DNA from: Spirochaetaceae bacterium
Lineage (GTDB): Bacteria; Spirochaetota; Spirochaetia; DSM-27196; SKKC01
Assembly (NCBI GenBank): GCA_007128315.1
Contig: SKXQ01000010.1
Coordinates: 1-48,910 of the forward strand
Reading direction: 5' to 3'
Length of the DNA: 48,910 nt
The position numbers and the translations under genes are program-made. Shown piece after piece: positions 16,371 through 26,142 of the stretch (positions within the stretch are counted from its first letter, which is position 1; each line of letters opens with the position of its first letter). Under the pieces are notes generated by a model, which made no database searches, was not told the origin of the DNA, and worked only from the letters and a program-made list of their open reading frames with translations.

Positions 16371-16472
16371 GCCACGTACCCGGGATCCTGTTGAAGCCCT
16401 TCGGGCTCTCCGAGTAGTATCACAACCCTACAGTTTAATTAACGGCACACGCATACACTATGGAGTCACGTA

Positions 16473-19148
16473 ATGAAAGCGATCGAGTTGGCAAAGGCGT
16501 ATAATCCCGGGGACTTTGAGTCACGCATCTACGAGCACTGGGAGACGTCCGGTTACTTCAGTCCGGACCGCGCTGCCGAGCTTGCTTCCCCGGATACCGA
16601 GCCCTTTGTCATCGTCATTCCTCCACCAAACGTGACCGGTGTGCTCCACATGGGGCATGGTCTCAACAACACTCTGCAGGATGTACTGATCCGTTATTAC
16701 CGCATGCAGGGCAGGCCGACCCTCTGGCTCCCGGGCACCGATCATGCCGGCATCGCAACGCAGAATGTCGTGGAGAAAAAGCTTCGGGACGAAGGCTCCG
16801 ACCGGGAGACCATCGGCCGGGAAGCCTTTCTTGAGCGTACATGGAAGGTCAAGGAAGAACACCACGAAGTCATTACCCGGCAGCTCAAGACCATCGGTGC
16901 GAGCTGTGACTGGTCCAGAGAACGATTTACCCTCGACGAAGGGCTCAACAAGGCTGTCCGGGAAGTGTTTGTGACACTCTATGAACGTGGCCTCATTTAT
17001 CGGGGTACCTACCTCGTGAACTGGAGCTGTGTCGGTCAGACGGCCCTGAGTGATGATGAGGTCGAATATCGGCAGGTGCAGGGTACCCTCACGCACATCC
17101 GTTACCCCCTCGAGGACGGCTCCGGCTCGGTTCAGGTCGCCACAACCCGACCGGAGACCATGCTCGGTGATACAGCCGTTGCAGTGCACCCGGAAGACGA
17201 ACGCTATGCAGGTATGATCGGAAAATCGGTGAAACTGCCGCTCACCGATCGCGTCATACCGATTATTGCCGACGACTATGTCGACCGCGAATTCGGAACC
17301 GGGGCAGTTAAGATTACCCCGGCCCATGATATCAATGACTATGAAATGGGCAAACGCCACTCGCTCGACGAGATCAATATCCTTCACCCCGATGGACTGC
17401 TGAACGCGAACGTTCCGGCGCCGTACCAGGGGATGACCGTGCAGGACGCCCGGGCTGCGGTCGTCAAGGACCTTGAAACGGGTGGTTACCTGGTCGGACA
17501 GGAGCCGCACCTGCATCAGGTCGGCCACAACTACCGCCACGGTGACGTGATCGAGCCATACCTGAGCGAGCAGTGGTTTGTGCGCATGCAGCCTCTGGCC
17601 GAGAAAGCGCTCAAGGCATGGGAAGACGGGAAGGTGCGCTTCTATCCAAAGAAGTGGGAAAACACCTACAGGAACTGGCTGACCGGAATACGCGACTGGT
17701 GTATTTCCCGACAGCTCTGGTGGGGACATCGGATTCCGGTGTGGTACTGCGACGACGGAAGTATGATCGTCAGCCGCGACGACGTGCAGGGCTGCCCCGA
17801 CGGCTCCGAGCCCCGACAGGATCCCGATGTACTTGATACCTGGTTCTCGAGCTGGTTGTGGCCGTTTTCGACCCTGGGCTGGCCCGATCAGACTGAGGAC
17901 CTGTCCCGCTATTATCCGACGAGCAGCCTTGTGACCGGCTACGACATAATCTTTTTCTGGGTCGCCCGCATGATCATGGCCGGAATGGAGTTCATGGACG
18001 AAGTCCCATTTCAGGATGTGTATCTGCACGGGATTATCCGTGACAAGCAGGGACGCAAAATGTCCAAGAGTCTCGGCAACGGGATCGACCCGCTTGATAT
18101 TGTCGACCGTTACGGAGCCGACGCACACAAGTTTACGCTCGCGTACCTTGCCGCCCAGGGACAGGACATACTGCTTGACGAAAGTGACTTTGCTTTCGGG
18201 AGCCGTTTTGCGAACAAGATATGGAACGCCACGCGCTACATCCTCATGAACACGGAAGGGTGTACGCTCCTGTCCCGCGAGACGATAGCGCTCAAACCCA
18301 TAGACCGGTGGATCTATCACCGCCTTAATGACGCCGCGCGTCGTGTCGCGGACTCAATGACGCAGTACCGCTTTAATGATGCGACGACCGCGGTGTACGA
18401 GTACTTCTGGAACGATTTCTGTGACTGGTACATTGAGGCAACCAAACTCAGCCTGTATCAGGATGATACAGCCGAGCGCGATCGTGCAGTCAGTCTGCTC
18501 CTGCACGTGCTGGAAGAGAGCCTGCGATTGCTCCACCCCTTCATGAGTTTTCTGACCGAGGAACTATACAGCACGCTTCCGGCAGAGAACGGCGTTGAGG
18601 TCCGCACCGCCGAGGCGCTCATTGTTGCAGCGTATCCACAGTACACAGACGCACGTAATGATCCCGAAACTCAGGCGGACGTGTCCGTTCTCCAGGAGCT
18701 TGTTCGACTTGTGCGCACTCTCAGAAGTGAGTTTACCATACCTCCGGGGCGGAAAATTCCTCTGCGGGTTCGAATGGATGCCGGTACGGTATCAGACGGG
18801 TTCCTCGAGGCGCACGTCGACCTTATTTCCAGCCTCGTCGGTTCGCAGTCGCTTGAAATTGGCCATACGGCGGGAGACACTGCTGGCGTGGTAACACTGG
18901 TAGGTACGGGATTTGAGGTATATGCTTCAGTTCGTGATGCTATCGACGTACAGAAAGAAATCGCCAAACTCACGAAAACCCTCGAGAAAACCCGCTCGCA
19001 GCTTTCGGCAAGCGACCGTAAACTCGCCAACGAGGGGTTCCTGTCCAAAGCCGGTGACGACGTGGTCGCCCACGAGCGAAGCAAACGCAGCGAGCTCGCC
19101 GACAAGGTCGCCAAGCTCGAAGGCTACATCGGAGATCTCGCGGGGTAG
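16473..19148 (+). CDS. valS: Valyl-tRNA synthetase
   Basis: An 891-residue class I aminoacyl-tRNA synthetase that charges tRNA-Val. The HIGH motif is HMGH at 59-62 in PPPNVTGVLHMGH; KMSKS is at 529-533 in GRKMSKSLGNGIDP. In between lies the editing (CP1) domain with TTRPETMLGDTAVAVHPED. The anticodon-binding domain follows, and the last 65 residues form the Val-type coiled coil (EIAKLTKTLEKTRSQL onward). Length is standard. The start is preceded by GGAG at 16461-16464. No T-box motif is seen upstream; a poor TTGAAG/TAGTAT pair at 16391-16420 overlaps the weak hairpin after HPr. Confidence 0.97.
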   Translation: MKAIELAKAYNPGDFESRIYEHWETSGYFSPDRAAELASPDTEPFVIVIPPPNVTGVLHMGHGLNNTLQDVLIRYYRMQGRPTLWLPGTDHAGIATQNVVEKKLRDEGSDRETIGREAFLERTWKVKEEHHEVITRQLKTIGASCDWSRERFTLDEGLNKAVREVFVTLYERGLIYRGTYLVNWSCVGQTALSDDEVEYRQVQGTLTHIRYPLEDGSGSVQVATTRPETMLGDTAVAVHPEDERYAGMIGKSVKLPLTDRVIPIIADDYVDREFGTGAVKITPAHDINDYEMGKRHSLDEINILHPDGLLNANVPAPYQGMTVQDARAAVVKDLETGGYLVGQEPHLHQVGHNYRHGDVIEPYLSEQWFVRMQPLAEKALKAWEDGKVRFYPKKWENTYRNWLTGIRDWCISRQLWWGHRIPVWYCDDGSMIVSRDDVQGCPDGSEPRQDPDVLDTWFSSWLWPFSTLGWPDQTEDLSRYYPTSSLVTGYDIIFFWVARMIMAGMEFMDEVPFQDVYLHGIIRDKQGRKMSKSLGNGIDPLDIVDRYGADAHKFTLAYLAAQGQDILLDESDFAFGSRFANKIWNATRYILMNTEGCTLLSRETIALKPIDRWIYHRLNDAARRVADSMTQYRFNDATTAVYEYFWNDFCDWYIEATKLSLYQDDTAERDRAVSLLLHVLEESLRLLHPFMSFLTEELYSTLPAENGVEVRTAEALIVAAYPQYTDARNDPETQADVSVLQELVRLVRTLRSEFTIPPGRKIPLRVRMDAGTVSDGFLEAHVDLISSLVGSQSLEIGHTAGDTAGVVTLVGTGFEVYASVRDAIDVQKEIAKLTKTLEKTRSQLSASDRKLANEGFLSKAGDDVVAHERSKRSELADKVAKLEGYIGDLAG

Positions 19149-19162
19149 AACATGAGGACCCT

Positions 19163-20320
19163 ATGCTAACACCCGTACTTGTCATTCTGGCTTTCGCGAT
19201 TGTTGCGGTTCACGTTGTGATCGTTTTCGGGGCCGTCGCTTCATTTCTTCGCGAGACGGGCCTGGTGGAGTTCGAGTCGGAGGTGGAGCGGGGGAGGATC
19301 AGTGTTGTCGTCCCCGCACGAGATGAAGAGCAGCTGTTGCCACGGCTGCTGGATAGTCTTGAGCGACAGAATACCAACCGCTTCGAGCTTGTACTCGTCA
19401 ATGACCGTTCCGGCGATCGCACTGCCGAGATCATGGAGTCGTTCCGGCAGCGGTTTCCGTCACGTGTTCAGATTGTCACGCTCACCGATGAACCGGATCT
19501 GCAGAACCCGAAGCAGCGCGCGCTCGCCGCGGGAGTTGCGGCGGCAACCGGGGACCTCCTTCTCATGACGGATGCCGACTGTTATATCCCTGTAGCGTGG
19601 GTACGAACGATGAGCCGTCCGTTTCGCAATGCCCATGTCGGGCTGGTGTTCGGTCCGGTGATTCCGGGTGTAAAAGGACTCGAGCGTGGTATTTGCTGGC
19701 TTGACCACTTTCAGGCGTTTGACCAGCTGTTTCGATTCCAGTATACCGCCGCGGCTGCCGGCTTGAAGGCGCCCGCCGGCGGGTTCGGGAATAACATGGC
19801 TGTCCGACGAGAGGCTTTGCGGGACGCCGGTGGCTTTGAGGGCTTGCGTTACTCGGTTACGGAAGATGCTCAACTCATCGCGCAGATGCGGGACAGCGGT
19901 ACGTGGGATATACAGGCAATCCGACGGCGTGGGGCGCGGGTCATTCCGGCCCCCGAGGCAGATATGCGGACTCTGTTCCGTCAGAACCTGCGCTGGAACA
20001 GCGGAGGGTTCTTTGCTCCCGACTTCAAGACCAGGGCGAGCTACGCACTGGTCATGGGCTACCTGTTTGTCAGTACGCTTGTTCTTCCGTTTTCCGCGTT
20101 GTATCCGGCTGTAGCGTTGCCGGCACTCGGGAGTTTTGTGAGCATGCTCACGCTCGGCGTCGTTGCCGGAGCACTGAACACACCCGGTGCATCGTACTGG
20201 AAATGGCTGCTGCCGAACGTACTCTTCGCTATGGTGTTTTACAGTTTCGTGACCGTTATGACGATCTTTCGCATTCCCGTTTCGTGGAAGGGGCGTACCC
20301 TTTCACCGAAGGGACGGTAA
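19163..20320 (+). CDS. Membrane-bound family 2 glycosyltransferase
   Basis: A 385-residue inner-membrane enzyme. A transmembrane helix at 4-28 anchors a GT-A domain: VVVPARDEEQLLPRLLDSL, VNDRSGDRTAEIM, the metal-binding DADC in LLLMTDADCYIP, and a later EDAQL acid plus QNLRWNSGG. Three hydrophobic segments close the protein (about 295-370). It would transfer a sugar from a nucleotide donor to a lipid or envelope acceptor, as in glycolipid or exopolysaccharide synthesis; the acceptor is not identifiable. It follows valS by 14 bp and may be cotranscribed, which is probably incidental. Confidence 0.85.
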   Translation: MLTPVLVILAFAIVAVHVVIVFGAVASFLRETGLVEFESEVERGRISVVVPARDEEQLLPRLLDSLERQNTNRFELVLVNDRSGDRTAEIMESFRQRFPSRVQIVTLTDEPDLQNPKQRALAAGVAAATGDLLLMTDADCYIPVAWVRTMSRPFRNAHVGLVFGPVIPGVKGLERGICWLDHFQAFDQLFRFQYTAAAAGLKAPAGGFGNNMAVRREALRDAGGFEGLRYSVTEDAQLIAQMRDSGTWDIQAIRRRGARVIPAPEADMRTLFRQNLRWNSGGFFAPDFKTRASYALVMGYLFVSTLVLPFSALYPAVALPALGSFVSMLTLGVVAGALNTPGASYWKWLLPNVLFAMVFYSFVTVMTIFRIPVSWKGRTLSPKGR

Positions 20321-20328
20321 GCACGCGT

Positions 20329-21321
20329 TCAGCCCTTCTCGGATCCGGAAACCACAAGCGTTCCGGCAACTTCTGATATTCTGCTGATGTCGAGGTGACC
20401 GGGCTTCATGCTGAGTCCGTGGGCCGTTGCAATCGTGACACCGTGGCGAAGGAGACCGGCCAGCGGTGGCGAGGTGTCCTCCGGTGAGGTATCCAGTGCG
20501 ATCCTTTGTGCGACCGCAGCTGTAAACGCATCCCCGCACCCTATCGGATTCCGTACCGCGGTGATGGATGAGGCCGCAGACGCCCAGCCGTGCGACGCAT
20601 ACGCTTCCGCACCATGACGGCCACGGGTGACTATTACAGTTGCCACGCCATACGCTGCGATAATGTGCGCCGCCATGTCGTGACGCGTCTGTCTGCTCTC
20701 TGATTCCGCAGATGGTTCCGAACCGGAAATGTAGTGGTATATATCGCTGAGTTCCCGGGCATTCACTTTCAGAATGTCCGGTCCTGCTGACAGAGCCCGA
20801 ATTCCGTGAGCTTTATGCGCGTCGAGAATGACAGGAATGGCGTGTTTACGACACTCGATCACCATGGCTTCGTACGCATCGCAGGACTCGTTCCCTACTG
20901 CGGTACCGGATATGCAGACAACCGAGACGTCAGGAATGGCACTCAGCACGGCCGAGCGGAACGCTCGGGATTCCGCCGGCGTAATGCCGGGGGACGGCTC
21001 GACAATTTCGGTAGTCGTGCCGTCTCGTTCTATCAGCGTCATGCACTGCCGGGTTTCTGTGGCAATTTCGACGATTCGGGCATCGATTCCTGTCTCGCGG
21101 CATTCGGCGGTGAAACGGCGTCCGTTTTCGCCTCCCGCGTATCCGTACAGGACGGTAGTCACGTCGAGGGCGGAAAGAACAGATGCAACATTCAAGCCCT
21201 TCCCGGAGGCGGAAACCGTCTGGTTCTCGATACGATTCACCTCACCCCGATTCAGTTGACCAAGGGTGGAGGTCTTCTGCAGAACGCTGTTTTCTCCGAC
21301 GATGAGCACCGAGACGCTCAT
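20329..21321 (-). CDS. PfkB-family sugar-phosphate kinase (1-phosphofructokinase-like)
   Basis: A 330-residue ribokinase-fold kinase of the LacC/FruK branch. It shows the KGLNVASVLSALDV glycine segment, YGYAGGENGRRF, and the C-terminal PfkB signature PIGCGDAFTAAV with catalytic base Asp264. The family phosphorylates fructose 1-phosphate, tagatose 6-phosphate or related ketose phosphates using ATP; the substrate cannot be fixed. Its ATG overlaps the stop of the upstream alcohol dehydrogenase, so the two are translationally coupled. A link to the nearby PTS operon is possible, but they are on opposite strands and separated by valS and the glycosyltransferase. Confidence 0.85.
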   Translation of the reverse strand: MSVSVLIVGENSVLQKTSTLGQLNRGEVNRIENQTVSASGKGLNVASVLSALDVTTVLYGYAGGENGRRFTAECRETGIDARIVEIATETRQCMTLIERDGTTTEIVEPSPGITPAESRAFRSAVLSAIPDVSVVCISGTAVGNESCDAYEAMVIECRKHAIPVILDAHKAHGIRALSAGPDILKVNARELSDIYHYISGSEPSAESESRQTRHDMAAHIIAAYGVATVIVTRGRHGAEAYASHGWASAASSITAVRNPIGCGDAFTAAVAQRIALDTSPEDTSPPLAGLLRHGVTIATAHGLSMKPGHLDISRISEVAGTLVVSGSEKG

Positions 21322-22505
21322 GCTGATCGCTCCAGAACCTCGATCAGCTGTCTGTCCGAGCAGATCACGGGATTTCCCTTCATGCTGCCGGCACGCTGAG
21401 CCTTTTCTGCTGCTTCCGCGTATCGGTCGGGTTTGAGTCCCAGATCACTGATGCGATCAACTCCGTACTGTTCCACACGGAGCCGCAGAAGGTCCGGTAG
21501 CTCCCGGTACGTGGTGTCCGGACCGAAGATGATCTCTGCGACCCGCTGATACCGCTCGATGGTGTGCTGATCTGCATGATCGATGTTCATTCTGGTCACC
21601 TCGGCGAGAAGCGCCGCACAGAGCGCTCCGTGAGGTGCTCCAGTCATGCCTCCGAGTGGACCGGCAAACCCGTGTACCGCACCGAGTCCTGCGTTCGCAA
21701 GGGCCAGACCGCTGAAAAGAGAAGCGACACACATATGCGAGCGGGCTTTAAGGTCCTCTTCCGATGCGCTGGTGTCCCCACGTGTCGACCGGGCGTGTTC
21801 CACGGCGGACTCGAACCCGCGAGAGAAGTGATCAAGCCCTTCGATGCACAGGGCATCGGTCATTACGTTCGATTTCCTGCTCGTATACGCCTCGATGAGC
21901 TGTGTTGCGGCATCAAGACCGGAACAGACGGTCGCCCGTTCCGGAAGCGTCAGGCAGAGCTCAGGATCGACCAGGGCAAGATCCGGCAGCATGTCTTTCG
22001 ACCGCATGCTGACTTTCACTCCGTGCTCGGCACTCCCGATGACGGCATTCCGGGTCACTTCAGACCCTGTTCCCGCTGTCGTGGGGACAGCCACAAACGG
22101 TGCCGGGTCGTGTGAGATGGGTTTTCCCGAGCCTATCACTTCCAGATAGTCAAAGAGCGCTCCGTGATTGGTCAGGAGAGCGGCGACGACCTTTCCCGCG
22201 TCGATCACACTACCGCCGCCGACGCTCATGACAGCCCGGGCGTCGGTTGCACGCGCTGCGGTTACAAGGCGCCTGATTTCCACGGTATCCGGTTCGCCTC
22301 TGGTCTGTTCGATCGATACTATTTCGGCCACATCCCGGACAGCCTGAATAGTCGACTCGTATCGGGACGGGTCTGAACCCGTCAGAAGGAACACGGGCAA
22401 TCCACGGAACAGGGCATACTCATCGGGCGACCGTGAGAGACCGGCGCCGAAGCGGATTGTCGCCGCGCTTGCAAACTCGAATGTGGAGATACGTGACTCA
22501 CCCAT
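21318..22505 (-). CDS. Iron-containing alcohol dehydrogenase with an altered metal site
   Basis: A 395-residue group III dehydrogenase. NAD(P) binding is seen in VMSVGGGSVIDAGKVVA and PTTAGTGSEV. The metal ligands expected as Asp-His-His-His are Asp198, Gln202, His278 and His292: the first His of the usual DALTHAIEAY motif is Gln in GLDAATQLIEAY. This Gln variant also occurs in some family branches as I recall, so it may mark a subfamily rather than a dead enzyme. Coupled by ATGA to the PfkB kinase, it may act on a sugar- or polyol-derived alcohol in the same pathway. There is no Shine-Dalgarno. Confidence 0.85.
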   Translation of the reverse strand: MGESRISTFEFASAATIRFGAGLSRSPDEYALFRGLPVFLLTGSDPSRYESTIQAVRDVAEIVSIEQTRGEPDTVEIRRLVTAARATDARAVMSVGGGSVIDAGKVVAALLTNHGALFDYLEVIGSGKPISHDPAPFVAVPTTAGTGSEVTRNAVIGSAEHGVKVSMRSKDMLPDLALVDPELCLTLPERATVCSGLDAATQLIEAYTSRKSNVMTDALCIEGLDHFSRGFESAVEHARSTRGDTSASEEDLKARSHMCVASLFSGLALANAGLGAVHGFAGPLGGMTGAPHGALCAALLAEVTRMNIDHADQHTIERYQRVAEIIFGPDTTYRELPDLLRLRVEQYGVDRISDLGLKPDRYAEAAEKAQRAGSMKGNPVICSDRQLIEVLERSA

Positions 22506-22552
22506 GCCACTATTGTGACGGTGTCAGGACACAGATACAAGCAGGGTGACCG

Positions 22553-23563
22553 TCAGTCGCGTTCACGTTGCCACTGTGCATCCCGGTCATAGGGGTAGCT
22601 CACGAAGGGGACACTCGCCTCGTTCAGTTTCAGGAGTTGTGTTTCGCTCAGATCCCACCCTATGGCACCGAGGTTCGAGTGCAGCTGCTCAATGGTGCGA
22701 ACACCGATAATCGGGGCCGTTACGACTTCGTTCTGCACGAGCCAGTTGATGGCAACCTGCGCGGGCTCTTTTCCGAGCTCTTCGGCGACCTCGTGCAGGG
22801 TGTCAAGAACGTGCCAGGTGAACTCGGTGTTGTAGCTCGACCAGCGTTCTCCCCATCCGTGTTTGTCTGCTTTTGCAATTCGACTGTCGGCTGGTGGTGC
22901 AGTCATACCGCGGCGGAACTTGCCGCTGAGCCACCCGCCGCGCAGAGGGCTCCAGGGGATAACACCGATATTCTCCTGCTGGCAGACTTCAAGAAGCTCC
23001 CATTCGGTTGCACGTGCGAGCAGGTTATACTGTGGCTGCAGGCACTCGAAGCGCTCATAGCCAAGATAGCGTGAGACCTCGGTCGCTTTCTGAAGCTGGT
23101 ATCCGCTGAAGTTGCTCGCCCCGAGGTAGTGGACCATTCCCTGCCGGACTGTGTCATTGAGCCAGCGCATGACGGACTCAATCGGTGTCAGAGGATCCCA
23201 GCCATGGACCTGGTAGAGATCGATGGCGTCTATCTGGAGACGTTCGAGACTCGCTTCAAGCCCGTCCATGATGTGCTTCCGCGAGAGCCCGGTATCGTTC
23301 GGCCCGTGTCCCATGGGGTAGCGCACCTTGGTTGCGATGACGAAATCCTCACGACGTCGGCCGGTCAGCCAGTCGCCGACGATCTTTTCGCTTGTTCCCC
23401 GGCTGTATACGTCCGCGGTATCAATAAAGTTGCCACCGGCATCGGCAAAGGCATCAAGGATTCTGAAGCTCTCGTCCTTGCTTGTCTCTCGACCGAAGGT
23501 CATCGTGCCGAGGCAGAGCTCACTTACTTTCAGCCCGCAGTTTCCGAGTAGTTTATATCGCAT
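22553..23563 (-). CDS. Aldo/keto reductase
   Basis: A 336-residue NADPH-dependent oxidoreductase of the AKR fold. The catalytic tetrad is visible: Asp48 and Tyr53 in [11 protein letters not shown], Lys in VIATKVRYP, and His in LYQVHGWD. The segments [30 protein letters not shown] and [16 protein letters not shown] place it with the YeaE/YajO/Tas-like aldo-keto reductases of aryl-alcohol-dehydrogenase type. The start at 23563 ([16 protein letters not shown]) matches the usual family start; a GTG five codons upstream is possible. Substrate unknown. Confidence 0.9.
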   Translation of the reverse strand: MRYKLLGNCGLKVSELCLGTMTFGRETSKDESFRILDAFADAGGNFIDTADVYSRGTSEKIVGDWLTGRRREDFVIATKVRYPMGHGPNDTGLSRKHIMDGLEASLERLQIDAIDLYQVHGWDPLTPIESVMRWLNDTVRQGMVHYLGASNFSGYQLQKATEVSRYLGYERFECLQPQYNLLARATEWELLEVCQQENIGVIPWSPLRGGWLSGKFRRGMTAPPADSRIAKADKHGWGERWSSYNTEFTWHVLDTLHEVAEELGKEPAQVAINWLVQNEVVTAPIIGVRTIEQLHSNLGAIGWDLSETQLLKLNEASVPFVSYPYDRDAQWQRERD

Positions 23564-23616
23564 GCCCGTATGGTGCACCCCCTGCGCTGATCCTGCAAGC
23601 GAAAGCGTGAGAGAAC

Positions 23617-24522
23617 TCAGTCCGGATCGGACAGACGCCCCGATGCCTCCACCGCCTGCAACGCCCGGTCAGGATAGTCGGTCAGGATGCCATCCACACC
23701 CAGGTCCAGAAGCTCACGCATGGTCTCGAGGGAGTTGATCGTCCATACCTGCAGATCGAGTCCCCGCTGTCGGGCTGTGCGTCTGAAGGTGGGGATCAAT
23801 ACCGGCAGCCCCCTGAAACGCTGTGGGACCTGCAGCGCGTTCCCGCGCGGTCGATACCAGCGGTGAAGTCCCAGAAGATGGAGGGCGTACAGGGTTCCCG
23901 CCTCGTTCACTCCGAGGTTTGTCGGGATGTCCGGTTGCAGCGCGCGAAATGCATCGAGATACTCCGAGTCGAAGCTTGCGACCATGACACGGTCGTGTAC
24001 CTGATACTCGTCGATCAGGTCGGACAGGATCCGAGCAATTCGGATATCCGAATCGGTCTTCATTTCAATAAGCAGGGGAATGCCCGGATACGCGATGAAA
24101 ATCTCCTCAAGAGCAGGAATGTGAACACCAGTGCCTCTGAACGGTCTGTTCCCGTTTGCGTCCTGCCAGGTATACGCTGCATCGAGTTCCCGAACCTGCG
24201 CGAGCGTCATATCCGTAATACGACCCGAACCGTCGGTCGTGCGGTCAACGGTGGCGTCGTGCAGAACAACCACGTGATCATCGGCGGTCAGCTGCAGATC
24301 CATCTCGAGCACGTGTGCACCCATCTCCAGGGCGGCGTCGAAACTGAGGATTGTATTCTCGGGCATATGTCCTGATGCACCGCGATGCGCAATGATCGTA
24401 ACCGGCTGCGACTCGAAGAACCACACTGCTTCGACGGGCTTCGCCTGAAACGGCAAGGCCGCGAGATAAAGCAGTACCAGCGAAGCAGGGACTATTAACA
24501 GAACTCGAACTGTTTTCTTCAT
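23617..24522 (-). CDS. Membrane-anchored glycerophosphodiester phosphodiesterase
   Basis: A 301-residue enzyme that hydrolyses glycerophosphodiesters to glycerol 3-phosphate and an alcohol. An N-terminal signal anchor (8-25) places the domain outside the cytoplasm. The catalytic set is complete: His46-Arg47 in [14 protein letters not shown], Glu55-Asn56, Glu73 and Asp75 in LEMDLQLT, and His88 in [16 protein letters not shown]. The ending [15 protein letters not shown] is family-typical. No Shine-Dalgarno is present and the promoter lies nearly on the start codon, so its mRNA may be leaderless. Confidence 0.92.
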   Translation of the reverse strand: MKKTVRVLLIVPASLVLLYLAALPFQAKPVEAVWFFESQPVTIIAHRGASGHMPENTILSFDAALEMGAHVLEMDLQLTADDHVVVLHDATVDRTTDGSGRITDMTLAQVRELDAAYTWQDANGNRPFRGTGVHIPALEEIFIAYPGIPLLIEMKTDSDIRIARILSDLIDEYQVHDRVMVASFDSEYLDAFRALQPDIPTNLGVNEAGTLYALHLLGLHRWYRPRGNALQVPQRFRGLPVLIPTFRRTARQRGLDLQVWTINSLETMRELLDLGVDGILTDYPDRALQAVEASGRLSDPD

Positions 24523-24532
24523 GATGTTCCCT

Positions 24533-24562
24533 ATAGTAGGGGCGCTTGACTGAAGGCTGCAA
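24533..24562 (-). promoter_or_regulatory. Promoter of the phosphodiesterase gene, possibly leaderless
   Basis: Minus strand TTGCAG (24557-24562), an 18-base spacer, then TACTAT (24533-24538). Only ten bases separate the -10 box from the ATG, so the leader would be about 3-4 nt. Confidence 0.5.
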
Positions 24563-24592
24563 GCGTTTCCGGTGAAGCAGTACCGGATTCAT

Positions 24593-24621
24593 GTGACTCC
24601 TGTGGGTACCCATGCTATCTT
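24593..24621 (+). promoter_or_regulatory. Extended -10 promoter of tolC-like gene, possibly leaderless
   Basis: GTGACT (24593-24598), 17 bases, then TATCTT (24616-24621) preceded by TGC, an extended -10. The ATG at 24628 falls where transcription should begin, and no Shine-Dalgarno is seen. Confidence 0.5.
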
Positions 24622-24627
24622 CTGGGC

Positions 24628-26142
24628 ATGCGTGTCCGCTATGTATTGTGTCTTCCTGTTGTTCTGTTCTGTCTCGGAACCGCATCTGCCTTTGCGGACG
24701 GGTGGGCAGTTGCCGGAGCGATCGAAGCTGCGCTTGAGGCCGCTCCAGCCATGATAGAAGCCAGAAGGTCGCTTCGGGCGGCAGAACTCGCACACGAACT
24801 TCAACGCGCATCAGTCGCACCGCAGCTCGGTTTCTCCCCGCCCTCGGGCTCACCGGGGAATCTTTCCGTACAGTTTGGCGATACTGTTCCGTCTGGTGCC
24901 GTTTCCGAGGTTCGCACGACAGGTCTCATCGGAGGCGCTTCGGTGACGCTTTCTCAGGTGCTTCCAGGCGGTGCGACCGTTTCGCTTTCCGGGCAGAATG
25001 TGTCGACGCTCGTGCTCCCCTCGGAGGGCGATCCCACCCTGCAGCAGGCCGCGGAAGCGCGAGTCGCGCTGCTTCAGCCGGTATTTGTCAACGGACGTTT
25101 TATCGACGGACGGCTCTATCCTGCTGCCGAACAGGATGTGCTTCTTGGTCTTCAGGACGCCCGGCTGGCGCTGATTGCGGCCGAGAACCAGACCGTAATC
25201 GCGGTGTTCAGGGCCTTGCTCACCTTCGGGACGGCTGCGGACGAACATGAGCTCGCCACACTCACGCTGGAGCGCGCCGAATCTGAGGTCAGACGCGCCG
25301 AGCTTCGATTCGGACAGGGCAGCATACGCTTTGACGAGCTGCTCGATGCGGAAATCGCCCGGGACGAGCGTGCCGATGAGGTTTTTTCGACCGGGGTCGC
25401 TCTACGCACAGCGAACACGGAGTTTTCGCTGCTGACAGGAGCTGCGTTCGATACAGGCGACTTGCGGGTACCACGTGAAGACCTCTCGCGTCTTGTGGCC
25501 GAACTTCGCAGTGCGCAGGAAGATACGGCAGGAGATTCCATAGATCTGCAGCGACAGCGCACTGCTTTCGAGCGGGCACAGCTCGCACGCGTTCTGGGAG
25601 GTGCCACCGACTCCGGGCAGCTCCAGGCATTTTTCACGATACGACCTCAGTACGAAGTCGGCCGGGAGCCCGATGCCGACTTCACCGCGAGTTTTGTGGA
25701 TCTGTATCGCTCGTCGCGACGACCGGCCCTTGCTGCGGGTATCAGTCTGTCGGTTCCCGTATTCGACGGAGGTGCCACACGGCTACGGCAAGAGCAGCGC
25801 CTTCTGCAGGAAACAGCCGCCGCACACGCGGTGGAGCAGACGGCGGCGGATCTTGACCTCCGACGCAGCGAAGCAATCGCAGAACGGGACACTGCATTCA
25901 GACGGCTCGACCGTGTATCCGTACAGATCAGGGTAGCGCAGTCACGGGTGTCTCGTGCAGAGTCGCTCCTGCATGTCGGCGATGCCACCGAGGACGACGT
26001 GCTGCGGGCACAGCTCGATCTCGAGCGCAGACGCATCGAGCAGCGTCGAGCTGAGACCGACTATATTGCGGCGATGCTCCGGTATCTGTCGCTGCAGGGG
26101 CACCGCGTGCTGACGATATTGTCCTTTAGTCCGCAGGAGTGA
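24628..26142 (+). CDS. TolC-family outer-membrane efflux protein
   Basis: A 504-residue protein with a signal peptide (about 1-23, ending SAFA) and a long alpha-helical body rich in Ala, Glu, Arg and Leu, as in the two-repeat TolC barrel-tunnel. Helical stretches such as AELAHELQRASVAPQLGF, ESEVRRAELRFGQGSIRFDELLDAEIARDERADEVF and RVAQSRVSRAESLLHVGDATEDDVLRAQLDLERRRIEQRRAETDYIAAMLRYLSLQG are typical, and SVPVFDGGATRL matches the conserved second-repeat turn. It would form the outer-membrane exit duct for the adaptor and ABC proteins encoded on the opposite strand; the 3' ends of the two converging genes overlap by 17 bp. Confidence 0.88.
   Translation: MRVRYVLCLPVVLFCLGTASAFADGWAVAGAIEAALEAAPAMIEARRSLRAAELAHELQRASVAPQLGFSPPSGSPGNLSVQFGDTVPSGAVSEVRTTGLIGGASVTLSQVLPGGATVSLSGQNVSTLVLPSEGDPTLQQAAEARVALLQPVFVNGRFIDGRLYPAAEQDVLLGLQDARLALIAAENQTVIAVFRALLTFGTAADEHELATLTLERAESEVRRAELRFGQGSIRFDELLDAEIARDERADEVFSTGVALRTANTEFSLLTGAAFDTGDLRVPREDLSRLVAELRSAQEDTAGDSIDLQRQRTAFERAQLARVLGGATDSGQLQAFFTIRPQYEVGREPDADFTASFVDLYRSSRRPALAAGISLSVPVFDGGATRLRQEQRLLQETAAAHAVEQTAADLDLRRSEAIAERDTAFRRLDRVSVQIRVAQSRVSRAESLLHVGDATEDDVLRAQLDLERRRIEQRRAETDYIAAMLRYLSLQGHRVLTILSFSPQE

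Noticed and set aside
16371-16472. A T-box leader for valS
   Set aside because: There is no AGGGTGGnACCGCG-type antiterminator sequence and the 102-bp gap is too short for a full T-box.
16521-18320. A 599-residue open frame on the minus strand opposite valS
   Set aside because: It lies wholly antisense to a clear valyl-tRNA synthetase, has no recognisable domain and is rich in His, Arg and Val as expected from the complement of GC-rich coding DNA.
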